Assembly: GCA_024408855.1 (NCBI GenBank)
Contig: JAKSUQ010000001.1
Location: 1 to 64,000 of the forward strand
Origin: a bacterium
Lineage (GTDB): Bacteria > Cyanobacteriota > Vampirovibrionia > Gastranaerophilales > Gastranaerophilaceae
Length of the DNA: 64,000 bases
Direction: 5' to 3'
Part shown: positions 26,243 to 33,924 of the stretch, in pieces
Layout of the letters: each line of letters opens with the position of its first letter
Position numbering within the stretch: position 1 is the stretch's first letter
Program-made: the position numbers and the translations under genes
Notes under the pieces: model-generated
Told to the model about the DNA's origin: nothing
Seen by the model: only the letters and a program-made list of their open reading frames with translations
The model's database searches: none

Positions 26243-27580
26243 ATGGGAATGGCAGCTTCACAAGCAAGATATCTGGCATTAACTGCGAGAAAGACAAATA
26301 CCGAATATGAAGGTCAGCAAATTAATCAGGCAAGAACGGCTTTGGCAAATCAGAGTGCCAATTTGTTCAACCAGCTGTTGAATTTGGAAGTGCCAACCGC
26401 CCCCAAAACTACTGATTATACCGAACTCCAGTATTCATATTCGGATGGTGCCAATGACTCGGTATTAGATAGCTGGCAGCAACTTTCTACTGCGGATCCC
26501 GAATATAACTATATTGTTAATCACTATTACTATACAAACAGATTTACCGGAGCGGAAAAATTATTGCAAAATCCTGAGGTTCAGGTCGAGGAAAATGTTG
26601 TTTCCGAATATAACTGGGTAGACAGGGCAGCGAGTCAGTTGGGGAGATATGATACACCACCAATTGTTACTATTGATTCTACCACGGGAGACGTTTTTAT
26701 TGACGGAGAGTCTACAAATTATACTTACAAGGAAGTTAATACTACTACGCCCACTCCTACTAATCTTACAGACTTAACAACCGCATTGAGTGCTGCCGGG
26801 TTTGCTCCATTAACTGATGGCGATTATGCATTCCAAGATGTTAACGGTGTATGGCATTTTATGTATAGAAATGAGGTTGATGATTTAGGTAATTTAATCG
26901 GTGCGGATCATGTTATACAACAGTCTGTCCCGAGTTACGTCGGAAACTGTAAGTTAACAGAACTTGTCGGTCTGACTAAAGAGCAAAGAACAGAGCTTAT
27001 GCAAATATTACAAGATTGTCCCGAGTCTGAAATTGCAAGATATTTATCAATAGATGGTGATAGCCTTAGATATACAGGAGAAGGTATTTATACCTTCCAG
27101 ATGAACGGTCAAACTTACTATACTTGTGATGAAGACTTGGCTATCAGTTATAATTCAACAGCAATAAATGATAATCCGATTGAAAATCAAGCAAAGCTCG
27201 CATATTATAATACAGCGTACATAAAAACAAAAGTTGAAGAACAAAATCACGCTCTTATAGAAACAGACGGAAAAGGAAGATTTACCTCTATTAAATTTGA
27301 TGATGACAGTGTTGTATATAGTCTTAATACAGAAACAATTACGGATGAGGCTGCTTATCAAGATGCAATGAATGAATATAACTACAAAATTGAAAAGTAT
27401 GAGAAAACAATAGCAGACATTAATGCACGAACCTCTATTATTCAGCAAGAAGACAGAACTCTTGAATTAAGACTTAAACAACTTGATACAGAACAAAAAG
27501 CACTTTCTACCGAGCTTGATGCAGTACAAAAAGTTATCAAAGATAACGTTGAAAAAACATTTAAGACCTTTGGAGATTAG
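26243..27580 (+). CDS. lineage-type coiled-coil protein (MGMAASQAR family)
   Basis: This 445-residue protein starts MGMAASQARYLALTARK and has a helical N terminus (residues 1-45) rich in Gln, Asn and Ala. A large polar, tyrosine-rich middle follows, then a C-terminal coiled coil (about 375-440, with heptads through DRTLELRLKQLDTEQKALST). There is no signal peptide or membrane segment. I recall multi-copy proteins with the same N- and C-terminal patterns from Gastranaerophilales genomes but no assigned function. Helical termini flanking a variable middle resemble flagellar-type secreted proteins. That is only inference, though it is worth noting beside the giant FliD. GGAG lies 7 nt before ATG. 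Confidence 0.7.
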   Translation: MGMAASQARYLALTARKTNTEYEGQQINQARTALANQSANLFNQLLNLEVPTAPKTTDYTELQYSYSDGANDSVLDSWQQLSTADPEYNYIVNHYYYTNRFTGAEKLLQNPEVQVEENVVSEYNWVDRAASQLGRYDTPPIVTIDSTTGDVFIDGESTNYTYKEVNTTTPTPTNLTDLTTALSAAGFAPLTDGDYAFQDVNGVWHFMYRNEVDDLGNLIGADHVIQQSVPSYVGNCKLTELVGLTKEQRTELMQILQDCPESEIARYLSIDGDSLRYTGEGIYTFQMNGQTYYTCDEDLAISYNSTAINDNPIENQAKLAYYNTAYIKTKVEEQNHALIETDGKGRFTSIKFDDDSVVYSLNTETITDEAAYQDAMNEYNYKIEKYEKTIADINARTSIIQQEDRTLELRLKQLDTEQKALSTELDAVQKVIKDNVEKTFKTFGD

Positions 27581-27664
27581 TAAGCTCATATCAGGTTTAA
27601 CACTGCTGGTGAACAATAAAAATGCAAGTCAGACGTTGACTGTCAAAATTTTCCCTATGTGGAA

Positions 27665-27991
27665 TTATGCATTTTTGTCCAAGTTGTTAAGCATATTTTT
27701 GGCACGTTCTGCGTTTCCCATTTGTCTTAAAAGCCTTTCTTCCGGGGATTTTATTCTAAACAAATTTAAAAACCATATTTTGAACATTCTTAAACCCATT
27801 TTTGTGAATATTGGTGCTGTAACACTTGGACTGTTAGTATTTTTTGCTATATCATAATTTCGAACGGCAAGCTTTGCGTACTCTTTTGAAGCAGCTGTAT
27901 ATTCTTTAAAATTTCCCATTATAACTGCGTATGTTTTATTGTAATTTAATTCACGAAGTTGATTTTCAATACTAATTTTTGGTACGTTCAT
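27665..27991 (-). CDS. small hypothetical protein beside the integration site
   Basis: The 108-residue basic protein starts at ATG 27991 with AAAGGG 7 nt upstream. It is largely helical and has a hydrophobic amphipathic stretch, MGLRMFKIWFLNLF, followed by a basic KSPEERLLRQMG. There is no signal peptide. I do not recognise it. It is chromosomal, just outside the element boundary, and before integration was separated from the tRNA-fMet gene only by the tRNA terminator. Confidence 0.55.
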   Translation of the reverse strand: MNVPKISIENQLRELNYNKTYAVIMGNFKEYTAASKEYAKLAVRNYDIAKNTNSPSVTAPIFTKMGLRMFKIWFLNLFRIKSPEERLLRQMGNAERAKNMLNNLDKNA

Positions 27992-28010
27992 AATTTATCC
28001 CTTTACTATA

Positions 28011-28038
28011 AAAAAGGATGAATAAATTCATCCTTTTT
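28011..28038. terminator. original tRNA-fMet terminator, now stranded at the left element junction
   Basis: AAAAAGGATGAAT and ATTCATCCTTTTT form a 13-bp perfect stem with a 2-nt loop. On the minus strand it ends in a U tract. It lies 6 nt beyond the CCA end of the detached tRNA fragment, where the terminator of an intact tRNA gene would be. Confidence 0.7.
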
Positions 28039-28043
28039 GCAAA

Positions 28044-28089
28044 TGGTTGCGGGGGATGGATTTGAACCAACGACCTCCGGGTTATGAGC
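28044..28089 (-). repeat. attL: 46-bp copy of the 3' part of tRNA-fMet
   Basis: This segment is identical to 37342-37387, covering the CCA end, acceptor 3' strand, T arm, variable loop and half of the anticodon stem-loop including CAT. Sequence beyond it no longer matches a tRNA. It is the left duplicate produced by site-specific integration into the tRNA-fMet gene. Confidence 0.93.
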
Positions 28090-28322
28090 GATTACCTCAA
28101 ACCTTTAAACCAACGGTATCTTTCACGAACTGCCACGACTTTTAACTTATCATCTCAACATTTTCCAAACTGTCACTATCTGATTTATGATTTTCCAACC
28201 TCATGTGCAGATGAATGTGTTGTATTAATCTTAAATAATTAATTTTTAGTTAAGTTTTTCTTTATTCAGAAATAAACAGGGTAATATGAGAACTATAAAA
28301 ACAAGAGTAGGGAAGGTGTAGA
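28090..28322. other. left element end, non-coding, with candidate arm-type integrase site
   Basis: No gene is seen. AATGTGTTGTATT at 28214-28226 is repeated exactly at 37279-37291 near the right end. The start of the TIR cassette, with GGAAGG at 28311-28316, closes the region. Confidence 0.4.
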
Positions 28323-28751
28323 ATGAATGAAAGTAAAATAAACTCTGAAAAGAAAGAACATCTTGTAATGATAGAAGCTATAATTACAAGAATGGCAAAT
28401 AATTCATTTCAATTAAAGAATTGGGCAATTTCTTTAATTTCTGCTATTTTAATATTTGCTGATTATAAAAAAGAATTTTGTTTTATATGGATTGCTTTTT
28501 TGCCAGTTATAGTGTTTTGGGCTTTGGATGCATTTTACTTACAATTAGAACGCAAGTATCGGGAATTATATAAACTTATTCAACAAGATTACATAAATAA
28601 TACAAATAAAGTTCCTTTATTTGATATGAATACTAAGGATATAAATGTTGCTTGTGTGACACGTATAATGATTTCAAAATCTGTATGGCCTATATATGTA
28701 ACAATATTAGGAGCAACCATAGTTGTTTTATTGATAAACTGTTTGAATTAG
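28323..28751 (+). CDS. small three-helix membrane protein of the TIR cassette
   Basis: The 142-residue protein has three predicted membrane helices: about 34-48, 52-72 (IWIAFLPVIVFWALDAFYL) and 121-140. A charged cytoplasmic loop follows helix 2, with the pattern LDAFYLQLERKYRELY. I recall small membrane proteins with this FWxLDxxYLxxERxxRxLY pattern beside TIR genes, but they have no accepted name. GGAAGG is 6 nt before ATG. The two downstream genes encode TIR proteins with short gaps. By analogy with Thoeris and CBASS, where a membrane effector responds to a TIR- or cyclase-made signal, I infer an effector role. Confidence 0.7.
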   Translation: MNESKINSEKKEHLVMIEAIITRMANNSFQLKNWAISLISAILIFADYKKEFCFIWIAFLPVIVFWALDAFYLQLERKYRELYKLIQQDYINNTNKVPLFDMNTKDINVACVTRIMISKSVWPIYVTILGATIVVLLINCLN

Positions 28752-28766
28752 AAAGGAATAAATGGT

Positions 28767-29243
28767 ATGACAAGAAGAACATTTTTTAGTTTTAGATATA
28801 AGAATGATAGTTGGCGAGCAGGTATAGTTAGAAATAGTTGGGTTTGCCAAGGTTGTGAAAGTGCTGGCTTTTTTGATTCTGCTGAATGGGAAGAGGTAAA
28901 GAAAAAGAATGATAGTGAAATAGAAAAATGGATTGATTCACAATTAAAAGGAACTTCTGTTACTGTTGTTTTAATTGGAGCTGATACGTATGATAAAAAA
29001 TGGATAAATTATGAAATCTTATCAAGCTATAATAGAGGAAATGGTTTGCTCGGGGTTTATGTACATAATCTTAAAAACCAAGAGGGAAAAACAACCGCAA
29101 AAGGGAAAAATCCTTTTACGAAATGGGATTGGTCTAAAACTAAAACAGGAATGCCTAAAGTATATGATTGGGTAGAAAATGATGGATATAACAACATTGG
29201 CAAATGGATCGAAGAAGCTGCTCAACAATGCATTAAGGTATAA
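28767..29243 (+). CDS. ThsB-like TIR protein (DUF1863/MTH538 type)
   Basis: The 158-residue protein matches the pattern of Thoeris ThsB: RTFFSFRYKNDSWRAGIVRNSW at the N terminus, GFFDSAEWEEVKKK, SVTVVLIGADTYDKKWINYEI and later GLLGVYVHNLKN followed by KGKNPF. W79 and E83 in KWINYEI are in the position of the TIR catalytic glutamate region. Known ThsB proteins sense phage and make a cyclic ADP-ribose-type messenger from NAD. A ThsA gene (SIR2-SLOG or macro-domain) is not present; the neighbours are a membrane protein and a second TIR. AAAGGA lies 9 nt before ATG. Confidence 0.82.
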   Translation: MTRRTFFSFRYKNDSWRAGIVRNSWVCQGCESAGFFDSAEWEEVKKKNDSEIEKWIDSQLKGTSVTVVLIGADTYDKKWINYEILSSYNRGNGLLGVYVHNLKNQEGKTTAKGKNPFTKWDWSKTKTGMPKVYDWVENDGYNNIGKWIEEAAQQCIKV

Positions 29244-29248
29244 ATAAC

Positions 29249-29806
29249 ATGTTTTTTACAAAATCAAGATTAAAAAATTATTCGTTAAGTGAAACAATTG
29301 TACAAAATTCACTAAACTTTACAAGTTTAGATACAACATTTGATATATTTTTATCTCATAGTTATGATGACAAGGAATACATTGCTGAATTAAAACGGAT
29401 ACTTGAAAAATATGGATATTCAGTATATGTAGATTGGATAACGGATGGTACAACATTATGTCGCAATAATGTATCAAAAGAAACAGCTGAGTTAATAAGA
29501 ATAAGAATGAGACATTCAAAAAGCATGATATTTGCTACGTCATCAAATAGTCCTAATTCAAAGTGGATGCCTTGGGAGTTAGGTTGTTTTGACGGTTTAA
29601 AAAATTCTAAAATTGCGATTTTACCAATAACTGAAAATGCCAATGACAATTTTAAAGGACAAGAATATTTAACTCTTTATCCATATATTACAGAGGAACA
29701 AATATCCGGCAAAGATACAAAAACATTATGGATTAATGAAACTAATACAAAATATGTAAATTTTAGAAAGTGGTTGAATGAGGATAAAAAACCATATCTA
29801 CACTAA
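29249..29806 (+). CDS. second TIR-domain protein of the cassette
   Basis: The 185-residue protein has a TIR fold of the Toll-like subtype: FDIFLSHSYDDKEY (residues 31-44), YSVYVDW, and SNSKWMPWELGCFDG type sequence with E110 as the likely NAD-hydrolysing glutamate. It differs strongly from the preceding TIR protein, so the two are probably not redundant. An N-terminal extension of about 28 residues precedes the domain. It lies 5 nt after the ThsB-like gene with AAGGT 9 nt before ATG. It faces the integrase gene, ending 25 nt before it. Confidence 0.82.
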   Translation: MFFTKSRLKNYSLSETIVQNSLNFTSLDTTFDIFLSHSYDDKEYIAELKRILEKYGYSVYVDWITDGTTLCRNNVSKETAELIRIRMRHSKSMIFATSSNSPNSKWMPWELGCFDGLKNSKIAILPITENANDNFKGQEYLTLYPYITEEQISGKDTKTLWINETNTKYVNFRKWLNEDKKPYLH

Positions 29807-29830
29807 TTTATATCTACTTATCAACAAAAA

Positions 29831-31018
29831 TTATGTATAAATCGTTTCCAACTTTTCCAACTCCTGTTCAACAAAATCTGGTATGACATGTCCGTATATG
29901 TCAAGTGTGATTTGTATGCTTGCGTGCCCGAGAAGTCGTGAAACCACTATCGGTTTTATTCCGCTTTCTAATGCTCTTGTAGCAAAAGTATGCCGCATTG
30001 CATGAACATTACGGTGTGGAATGTCAAGTTTCTTTTGTATTTTACTAAAATTATCCAAAAATGTTGCAGTATCCGTAAAATATCCGTCTTGTCGAGGAAA
30101 TACTAAATTATACTTGTAATAATCTTTACCAATTCTATGTTTTAATTTATCCTGTTCTTTTTTGTATTCTGCAAGTTCCTGCATAATTTGCGGTAATACT
30201 TTTATCGTTCTTGTCGAGGTTTCCGTTTTCGTATTATAAACAAAACCAAGTATAGTTTTATTTTTAGCATTCTCACTAAAATTTTTATTTCTTTGAACCT
30301 GTTTGTTTACACTAATCGTATTATTAGCAAAATTTACACAATCCCATGTCAAACCAAGCAATTCGCCTGCTCGTAAACCTGTATAAAAATCAAACTTAAA
30401 AGCCATTCCATAGTAACAGTTTTTACATTCTTCAATTATTTGTTGCTGTTCTTCTCGTGTAAATGCCTCTACTTCTTTTTTACCCTCTCGCCTTAATCTC
30501 ACGTTCAATAAGGGATTGCGTATAATTATACCCTCTTTTAATGCAAAATTTATTCCGCTACTTATAAGAAGATGTATGTTTTCAACTGTTTTTACTGCTA
30601 AACCGCCTTTTCCGTCAATTCTTCCGTCTGAATATAAATGGTTATAAAATGTTTGCAAATCTCTGCTTGATAATTCTGATAATAAAATATCGCCTAAATG
30701 TGGTTTAATGTGTCGTCTTATAATCATTTCATAACTTTGGCTTGTAGATGTTCTTAATCCGTGTATTACAGAGTTATAAAACCAATCATCAAAAAACTCT
30801 CCGACTTTTAAGCCGTTTGAACTTACATTTATTCCGGCATGATGTTTGTCGGTTAAGTCTTTTAATTTTGCTATAACTTCTTTTTCGGTTTTCCCTCTGC
30901 AAGTTTTGTATTTTCTATTGCCATTTGCGTTATATCCGATTACAAATTTACCAACCCAACGACCTGAACGTCTTTCTTTATACACGCAACCCTCACCATT
31001 ACTTCTGCGTTTTGTCAT
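29831..31018 (-). CDS. tyrosine site-specific integrase
   Basis: The 395-residue integrase (Tn916/phage type) has an N-terminal arm-binding domain (residues 1-60, GEGCVYKERRSGRWVGKF), a core-binding SAM-like domain (70-175) and the catalytic domain. Catalytic residues visible are R216 (TGLRAGE), H339 and R342 (HAMRHTF), H365 (LLGHAS) and the nucleophile Y375. It should integrate and excise the element at the tRNA-fMet site. The start ATG overlaps the stop of the serine recombinase gene by 1 nt (TAATG), and GAGAGG is 7 nt upstream. Confidence 0.95.
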   Translation of the reverse strand: MTKRRSNGEGCVYKERRSGRWVGKFVIGYNANGNRKYKTCRGKTEKEVIAKLKDLTDKHHAGINVSSNGLKVGEFFDDWFYNSVIHGLRTSTSQSYEMIIRRHIKPHLGDILLSELSSRDLQTFYNHLYSDGRIDGKGGLAVKTVENIHLLISSGINFALKEGIIIRNPLLNVRLRREGKKEVEAFTREEQQQIIEECKNCYYGMAFKFDFYTGLRAGELLGLTWDCVNFANNTISVNKQVQRNKNFSENAKNKTILGFVYNTKTETSTRTIKVLPQIMQELAEYKKEQDKLKHRIGKDYYKYNLVFPRQDGYFTDTATFLDNFSKIQKKLDIPHRNVHAMRHTFATRALESGIKPIVVSRLLGHASIQITLDIYGHVIPDFVEQELEKLETIYT

Positions 31019-31599
31019 TACACAACCTCTCTTTCTGCTTTTACAAAGTTATAAAAAGTATTTGTTTTTAAATTCAGCATTTCACAGGCTTTTTTGGCTG
31101 TAATTTTTCTAGTTTTCCATTCACTATAAACTTCTTGCCAATTAGCAGGCTTTGATATTTTCTTTCTGCCTTTATATTTACCCTCTCTTTTAGCAATAGC
31201 AATGCCGTCTTTTTGTCGTTCTAATAGATTTGCTCGTTCAAATTCATAAATTGCACCAAGCATTGTAACCATAAGTTTTCCTGCCGGTGTGCGTGTATCT
31301 AAATTTTCTTTATCGCTGACTAGTTTTACATTTTTCTTTTCAAGAAGTTCTAAAATATTAAGTAAATCTTTTGTACTCCTTGCAAGTCTTGAAAAATCTC
31401 TTACATAGATAGTATCACCCTCTCTAACAAAATCGAGCATTGCCTTTAATTCAGTTCTTTCTGTATTTTTACCACTGACTTTTTCTATATAGGATTTGTC
31501 TATACTGTATTTTTCGTACAATAAATTTTTTTGGCTTTCAGTATTTTGTTCTTCTGTGCTTACTCTGATATAAGCAATGTTTTTTCCTTGTATAGTCAT
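31018..31599 (-). CDS. serine recombinase (resolvase/invertase type)
   Basis: The 193-residue recombinase has the N-terminal catalytic domain with the nucleophile S14 in YIRVSTEEQNTESQ, the RDFSRLARS motif and a long E helix. A C-terminal helix-turn-helix follows (ITAKKACEMLNLKTNTFYNF). Its size is that of small resolvases and invertases, not large serine integrases. It is coupled to the tyrosine integrase through a TAATG overlap. Its job could be resolving element multimers, inverting a segment, or regulation. Confidence 0.93.
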   Translation of the reverse strand: MTIQGKNIAYIRVSTEEQNTESQKNLLYEKYSIDKSYIEKVSGKNTERTELKAMLDFVREGDTIYVRDFSRLARSTKDLLNILELLEKKNVKLVSDKENLDTRTPAGKLMVTMLGAIYEFERANLLERQKDGIAIAKREGKYKGRKKISKPANWQEVYSEWKTRKITAKKACEMLNLKTNTFYNFVKAEREVV

Positions 31600-32086
31600 C
31601 GTTTTACTCCTTTATTTATGTGCGACTTATGTATTATTGGATATTGATGTCCGTTTGTAAAGGGTTTCAGGCAATATTTATTTAAAAATATTAAAATCAA
31701 CCCTAAACAAACAGATTTCAAGCAACATATAACGGTTGGTTTAGGCTATAAGCTATTTAAAGACATTTCTTAATCAATTTTTATAAATTTGGTTGATTAA
31801 AATAGACACCTTATTAACTGAATTATGATAAGTTTTATTTTTTCTTATGAATTACACTTGGTATATAATTTTATTTTCTTCTCGTACCAATCAATAACCT
31901 CAAATGGAATCTTTAAATAGCTTTTATCCGCACTTACTATAAATTTTATATAAAATTTCGTAAAAAAGTGGTGGAATAGTGATTATAACTGCATTTTGTG
32001 ACAGCTCGATTAACAATTTTGTTAATCGAGGCGTACACAACATGTAGGGGTTTTTTCTATAATAAATTAAATTTATTATAATTACA
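31600..32086. other. 487-bp non-coding region downstream of Rep with a 12-bp perfect hairpin
   Basis: No supported gene. It contains a 7-bp inverted repeat CCTAAAC...GTTTAGG (about 31702-31755) and a perfect palindrome (32005-32030). On the minus strand the palindrome lies downstream of the Rep stop codon and is preceded by ACCCCTACATG. This is a reasonable place for a replication or transfer origin acted on by the HUH protein, but no known nick site is recognised. Confidence 0.35.
32005..32030. repeat. perfect hairpin, candidate Rep origin
   Basis: CTCGATTAACAA and TTGTTAATCGAG are separated by only TT. No T tract follows on the plus side and none directly on the minus side, so it is not a typical terminator. 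It lies within 60 bp of the 3' end of the HUH Rep gene. Confidence 0.5.
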
Positions 32087-32746
32087 CTATAAATCCGACA
32101 AATCTCCAGAATTGTATTTATCAAGAGGTTCGATATAATTTTTACGCATTTTTTTGTGAAAATAAGTACGCTTATTTCCAACCTTTAAATTAAGTCTTAC
32201 CTGTCCTTTAAAATCAAAATCAATTTCGTCAGTATAATCTTCTACGTATCTTATAGAACTTGATTGCCTAATTACATACTTTATATAATGCAGTGGGTCT
32301 GTAATCATATAATAATCTGCTGTGGCACTATATCCACGGATATTATTGTTTATATCATAATCATATTCAATATCTTGTCCCCACCAATTTGCGTTACTAT
32401 TTGGATATCTTTCACGAATTCTTGTAATAAGATAGTTTGCTAATGCAGTATAATCTGATTTACAAATTATGATAATATGTAGGTGTGGTTCAATTTGTTC
32501 AGGAATACCGGCTCTCTGTGTTTTGGAAAATATTTCCCTTTTGGGTCTATGTTTACCTTCTTTAACAAGCACTACCTCGGCATTTCTTAAATCTGTTGTA
32601 CTTATACCTATCATTGCAGTACAAGGAATATTATACCTTTTTGAATACCTTATGATATTCATTCTTAAAGTATCCGCTTCCCTTGTTGCTTCCTTAACTG
32701 TATTAAACTTGACAGAATGTTCAATTCTTACAAACGCAAGAGCCAT
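32087..32746 (-). CDS. HUH-type replication initiator-like protein
   Basis: The 219-residue protein has the two signatures of a rolling-circle HUH endonuclease: EPHLHIIII (H88-L-H90, metal-binding) and a tyrosine motif HYIKYVIRQS (Y154, K156, Y157). A WWGQDIEYDY stretch lies between them. It would nick one DNA strand and stay attached through tyrosine, as in small plasmid Rep proteins and replicating integrative elements. Compared with plasmid Rep of 300 or more residues it is short, with no extra domain. It starts 19 nt inside the preceding gene. Confidence 0.7.
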   Translation of the reverse strand: MALAFVRIEHSVKFNTVKEATREADTLRMNIIRYSKRYNIPCTAMIGISTTDLRNAEVVLVKEGKHRPKREIFSKTQRAGIPEQIEPHLHIIIICKSDYTALANYLITRIRERYPNSNANWWGQDIEYDYDINNNIRGYSATADYYMITDPLHYIKYVIRQSSSIRYVEDYTDEIDFDFKGQVRLNLKVGNKRTYFHKKMRKNYIEPLDKYNSGDLSDL

Positions 32747-33120
32747 AAATCTACCTCCTTTTTCTTCACATTGTTTAATTTAAATAACTTTTTATGATTA
32801 TATGCATATGTTTTATACTTTTCGTAGGAAATATATCCTCTGCCAAATTCATCAACTTCAAAAATTTCTTCAAAATCATCTAGCTTATAAATAAAATCTA
32901 TGATTTTTTGCCATAAATATTTGCCCGTTATTTCGCTTAAAGCATAAATTATTTGTAAAATAGAAATTTTATCTGTATTTTTGACGGATCTTGCATATTT
33001 CCATGGAATTTGATTATACTGTCTTGCATAATCAAATAGGCAAGATGTTCTTTTAGTATGAAATCCTAAATTATGCCCAAAATAATTTTCATCAAATGTC
33101 ATATATTTTTCTAAATTCAT
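32728..33120 (-). CDS. hypothetical element protein between xis and rep
   Basis: The 130-residue protein begins at ATG 33120 (MNLEKYMTFDENYFGHN) with GGAAGGTGG about 8 nt upstream, right after the excisionase stop. A longer frame from 33156 would overlap that gene and has no ribosome site. It is rich in aromatic and charged residues, with no membrane segment or known motif. Its end overlaps rep by 19 nt. Position suggests a replication or regulatory accessory role. Confidence 0.55.
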   Translation of the reverse strand: MNLEKYMTFDENYFGHNLGFHTKRTSCLFDYARQYNQIPWKYARSVKNTDKISILQIIYALSEITGKYLWQKIIDFIYKLDDFEEIFEVDEFGRGYISYEKYKTYAYNHKKLFKLNNVKKKEVDLWLLRL

Positions 33121-33122
33121 AA

Positions 33123-33359
33123 TTAAACCACCTTCCCTCGATTTTCTTTTACCCACGCAATAAATTCATCAGCAACAATATAAATTTTTCCGCCGATTTG
33201 AATAAATGGGAAGTCATTTAATTTACATAACCTATAAACCGTATTTATACCGATTTTGTAGGTTTTAGAAAATTCTTTGACCGAATACAAATTTGAGTAT
33301 TGCCGTCCGTTACCATTTTGTTTAATAGCATTGTCTTCGCTATCAAATTCTTTGTACAT
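33123..33359 (-). CDS. excisionase/AlpA-type DNA-binding protein
   Basis: The 78-residue protein has a winged helix-turn-helix of the excisionase/MerR-like type: SVKEFSKTYKIGINTVYRLCKLNDFPFIQIGGKIYI, then EFIAWV. Such proteins direct the integrase towards excision or act as small activators. GGAG lies 7 nt before ATG. It is first in a minus-strand operon with the hypothetical and Rep genes, and its leader contains a 10-bp inverted repeat. Confidence 0.85.
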   Translation of the reverse strand: MYKEFDSEDNAIKQNGNGRQYSNLYSVKEFSKTYKIGINTVYRLCKLNDFPFIQIGGKIYIVADEFIAWVKENRGKVV

Positions 33360-33374
33360 AGAAATCTCCTTTCC

Positions 33375-33462
33375 TTATTGCCCGAAAGTTATTTACACAA
33401 CTCCGTACAAGGAAAGATTAAACAATACTAATCTCTATCAACTAAATATTAGCGGGCAATAA
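33375..33462 (-). promoter_or_regulatory. structured leader of the xis-rep operon
   Basis: TTATTGCCCG (33375-33384) and CGGGCAATAA (33453-33462) are a perfect 10-bp inverted repeat enclosing 68 nt with an inner AGATTA...TAATCT hairpin. On the minus strand the closing arm ends a few nucleotides before GGAAAGGAG and the xis start, so folding could affect ribosome access. It could instead be a protein-binding site. Confidence 0.4.
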
Positions 33463-33642
33463 TTTCTACTTGCTCAACCCCTCAATAACGGAGTAACCTC
33501 TGTTTGATAACCGAGCATGAGGTCAGGACTGCTGGGGGATATTTATGTAATGGAAATACCCAAAACTAATATTCAGTTGTCAATCTGCAATGTATAGTGG
33601 CATATTAACAAGTTTCAAAAGCGCAGTCAAGGGGTTATGACA

Positions 33643-33780
33643 ATGGCAAAAAGTGTGAAAATAAATTTAAAATTCTCTATCGGTGATGTGTTCGATATAA
33701 ATTTATTTTGTTACAAAACTTTATATTGTATATACAAAATTTGTCTTTACCTGCCAAACTACACTAAAATCTCCCCCTAA
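33643..33780 (+). CDS. possible 45-residue peptide (weakly supported)
   Basis: An open frame starts ATG 33643 (MAKSVKINLKFSIGDVFD) with AAGGGG 8 nt upstream and ends TAA 33780. It encodes a short basic N terminus and a cysteine- and tyrosine-rich C terminus. It lies in an otherwise empty 565-bp gap on the element (33360-33924). No family is recognised, and chance is a real alternative. Confidence 0.22.
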   Translation: MAKSVKINLKFSIGDVFDINLFCYKTLYCIYKICLYLPNYTKISP

Positions 33781-33924
33781 AATTTCGGTTTTGAGTGGCA
33801 TCTAGTAAAATGATATGAATTTGTTCAAAATATTCATCAGGGTTTTAAGCAATTCTTTTATAGAGTATATACTGTTATACCTTTAGCAAAAGTTGAAAAA
33901 AGTTTAATTTGCCAATGGCGTATA

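Noticed and set aside
27483-27857. 124-codon plus-strand frame at the end of the coiled-coil gene
   Set aside because: It overlaps that gene out of frame and is antisense to a better supported small gene (27665-27991).
28044-28089. Second tRNA-fMet gene
   Set aside because: Only the 3' 46 bases match; the D arm, acceptor 5' strand and half of the anticodon stem are missing, so it is an att remnant.
28323-29806. Classical Thoeris (ThsA-ThsB) or CBASS
   Set aside because: No SIR2-SLOG or macro-domain ThsA and no CD-NTase is present; only a Thoeris-like label is justified.
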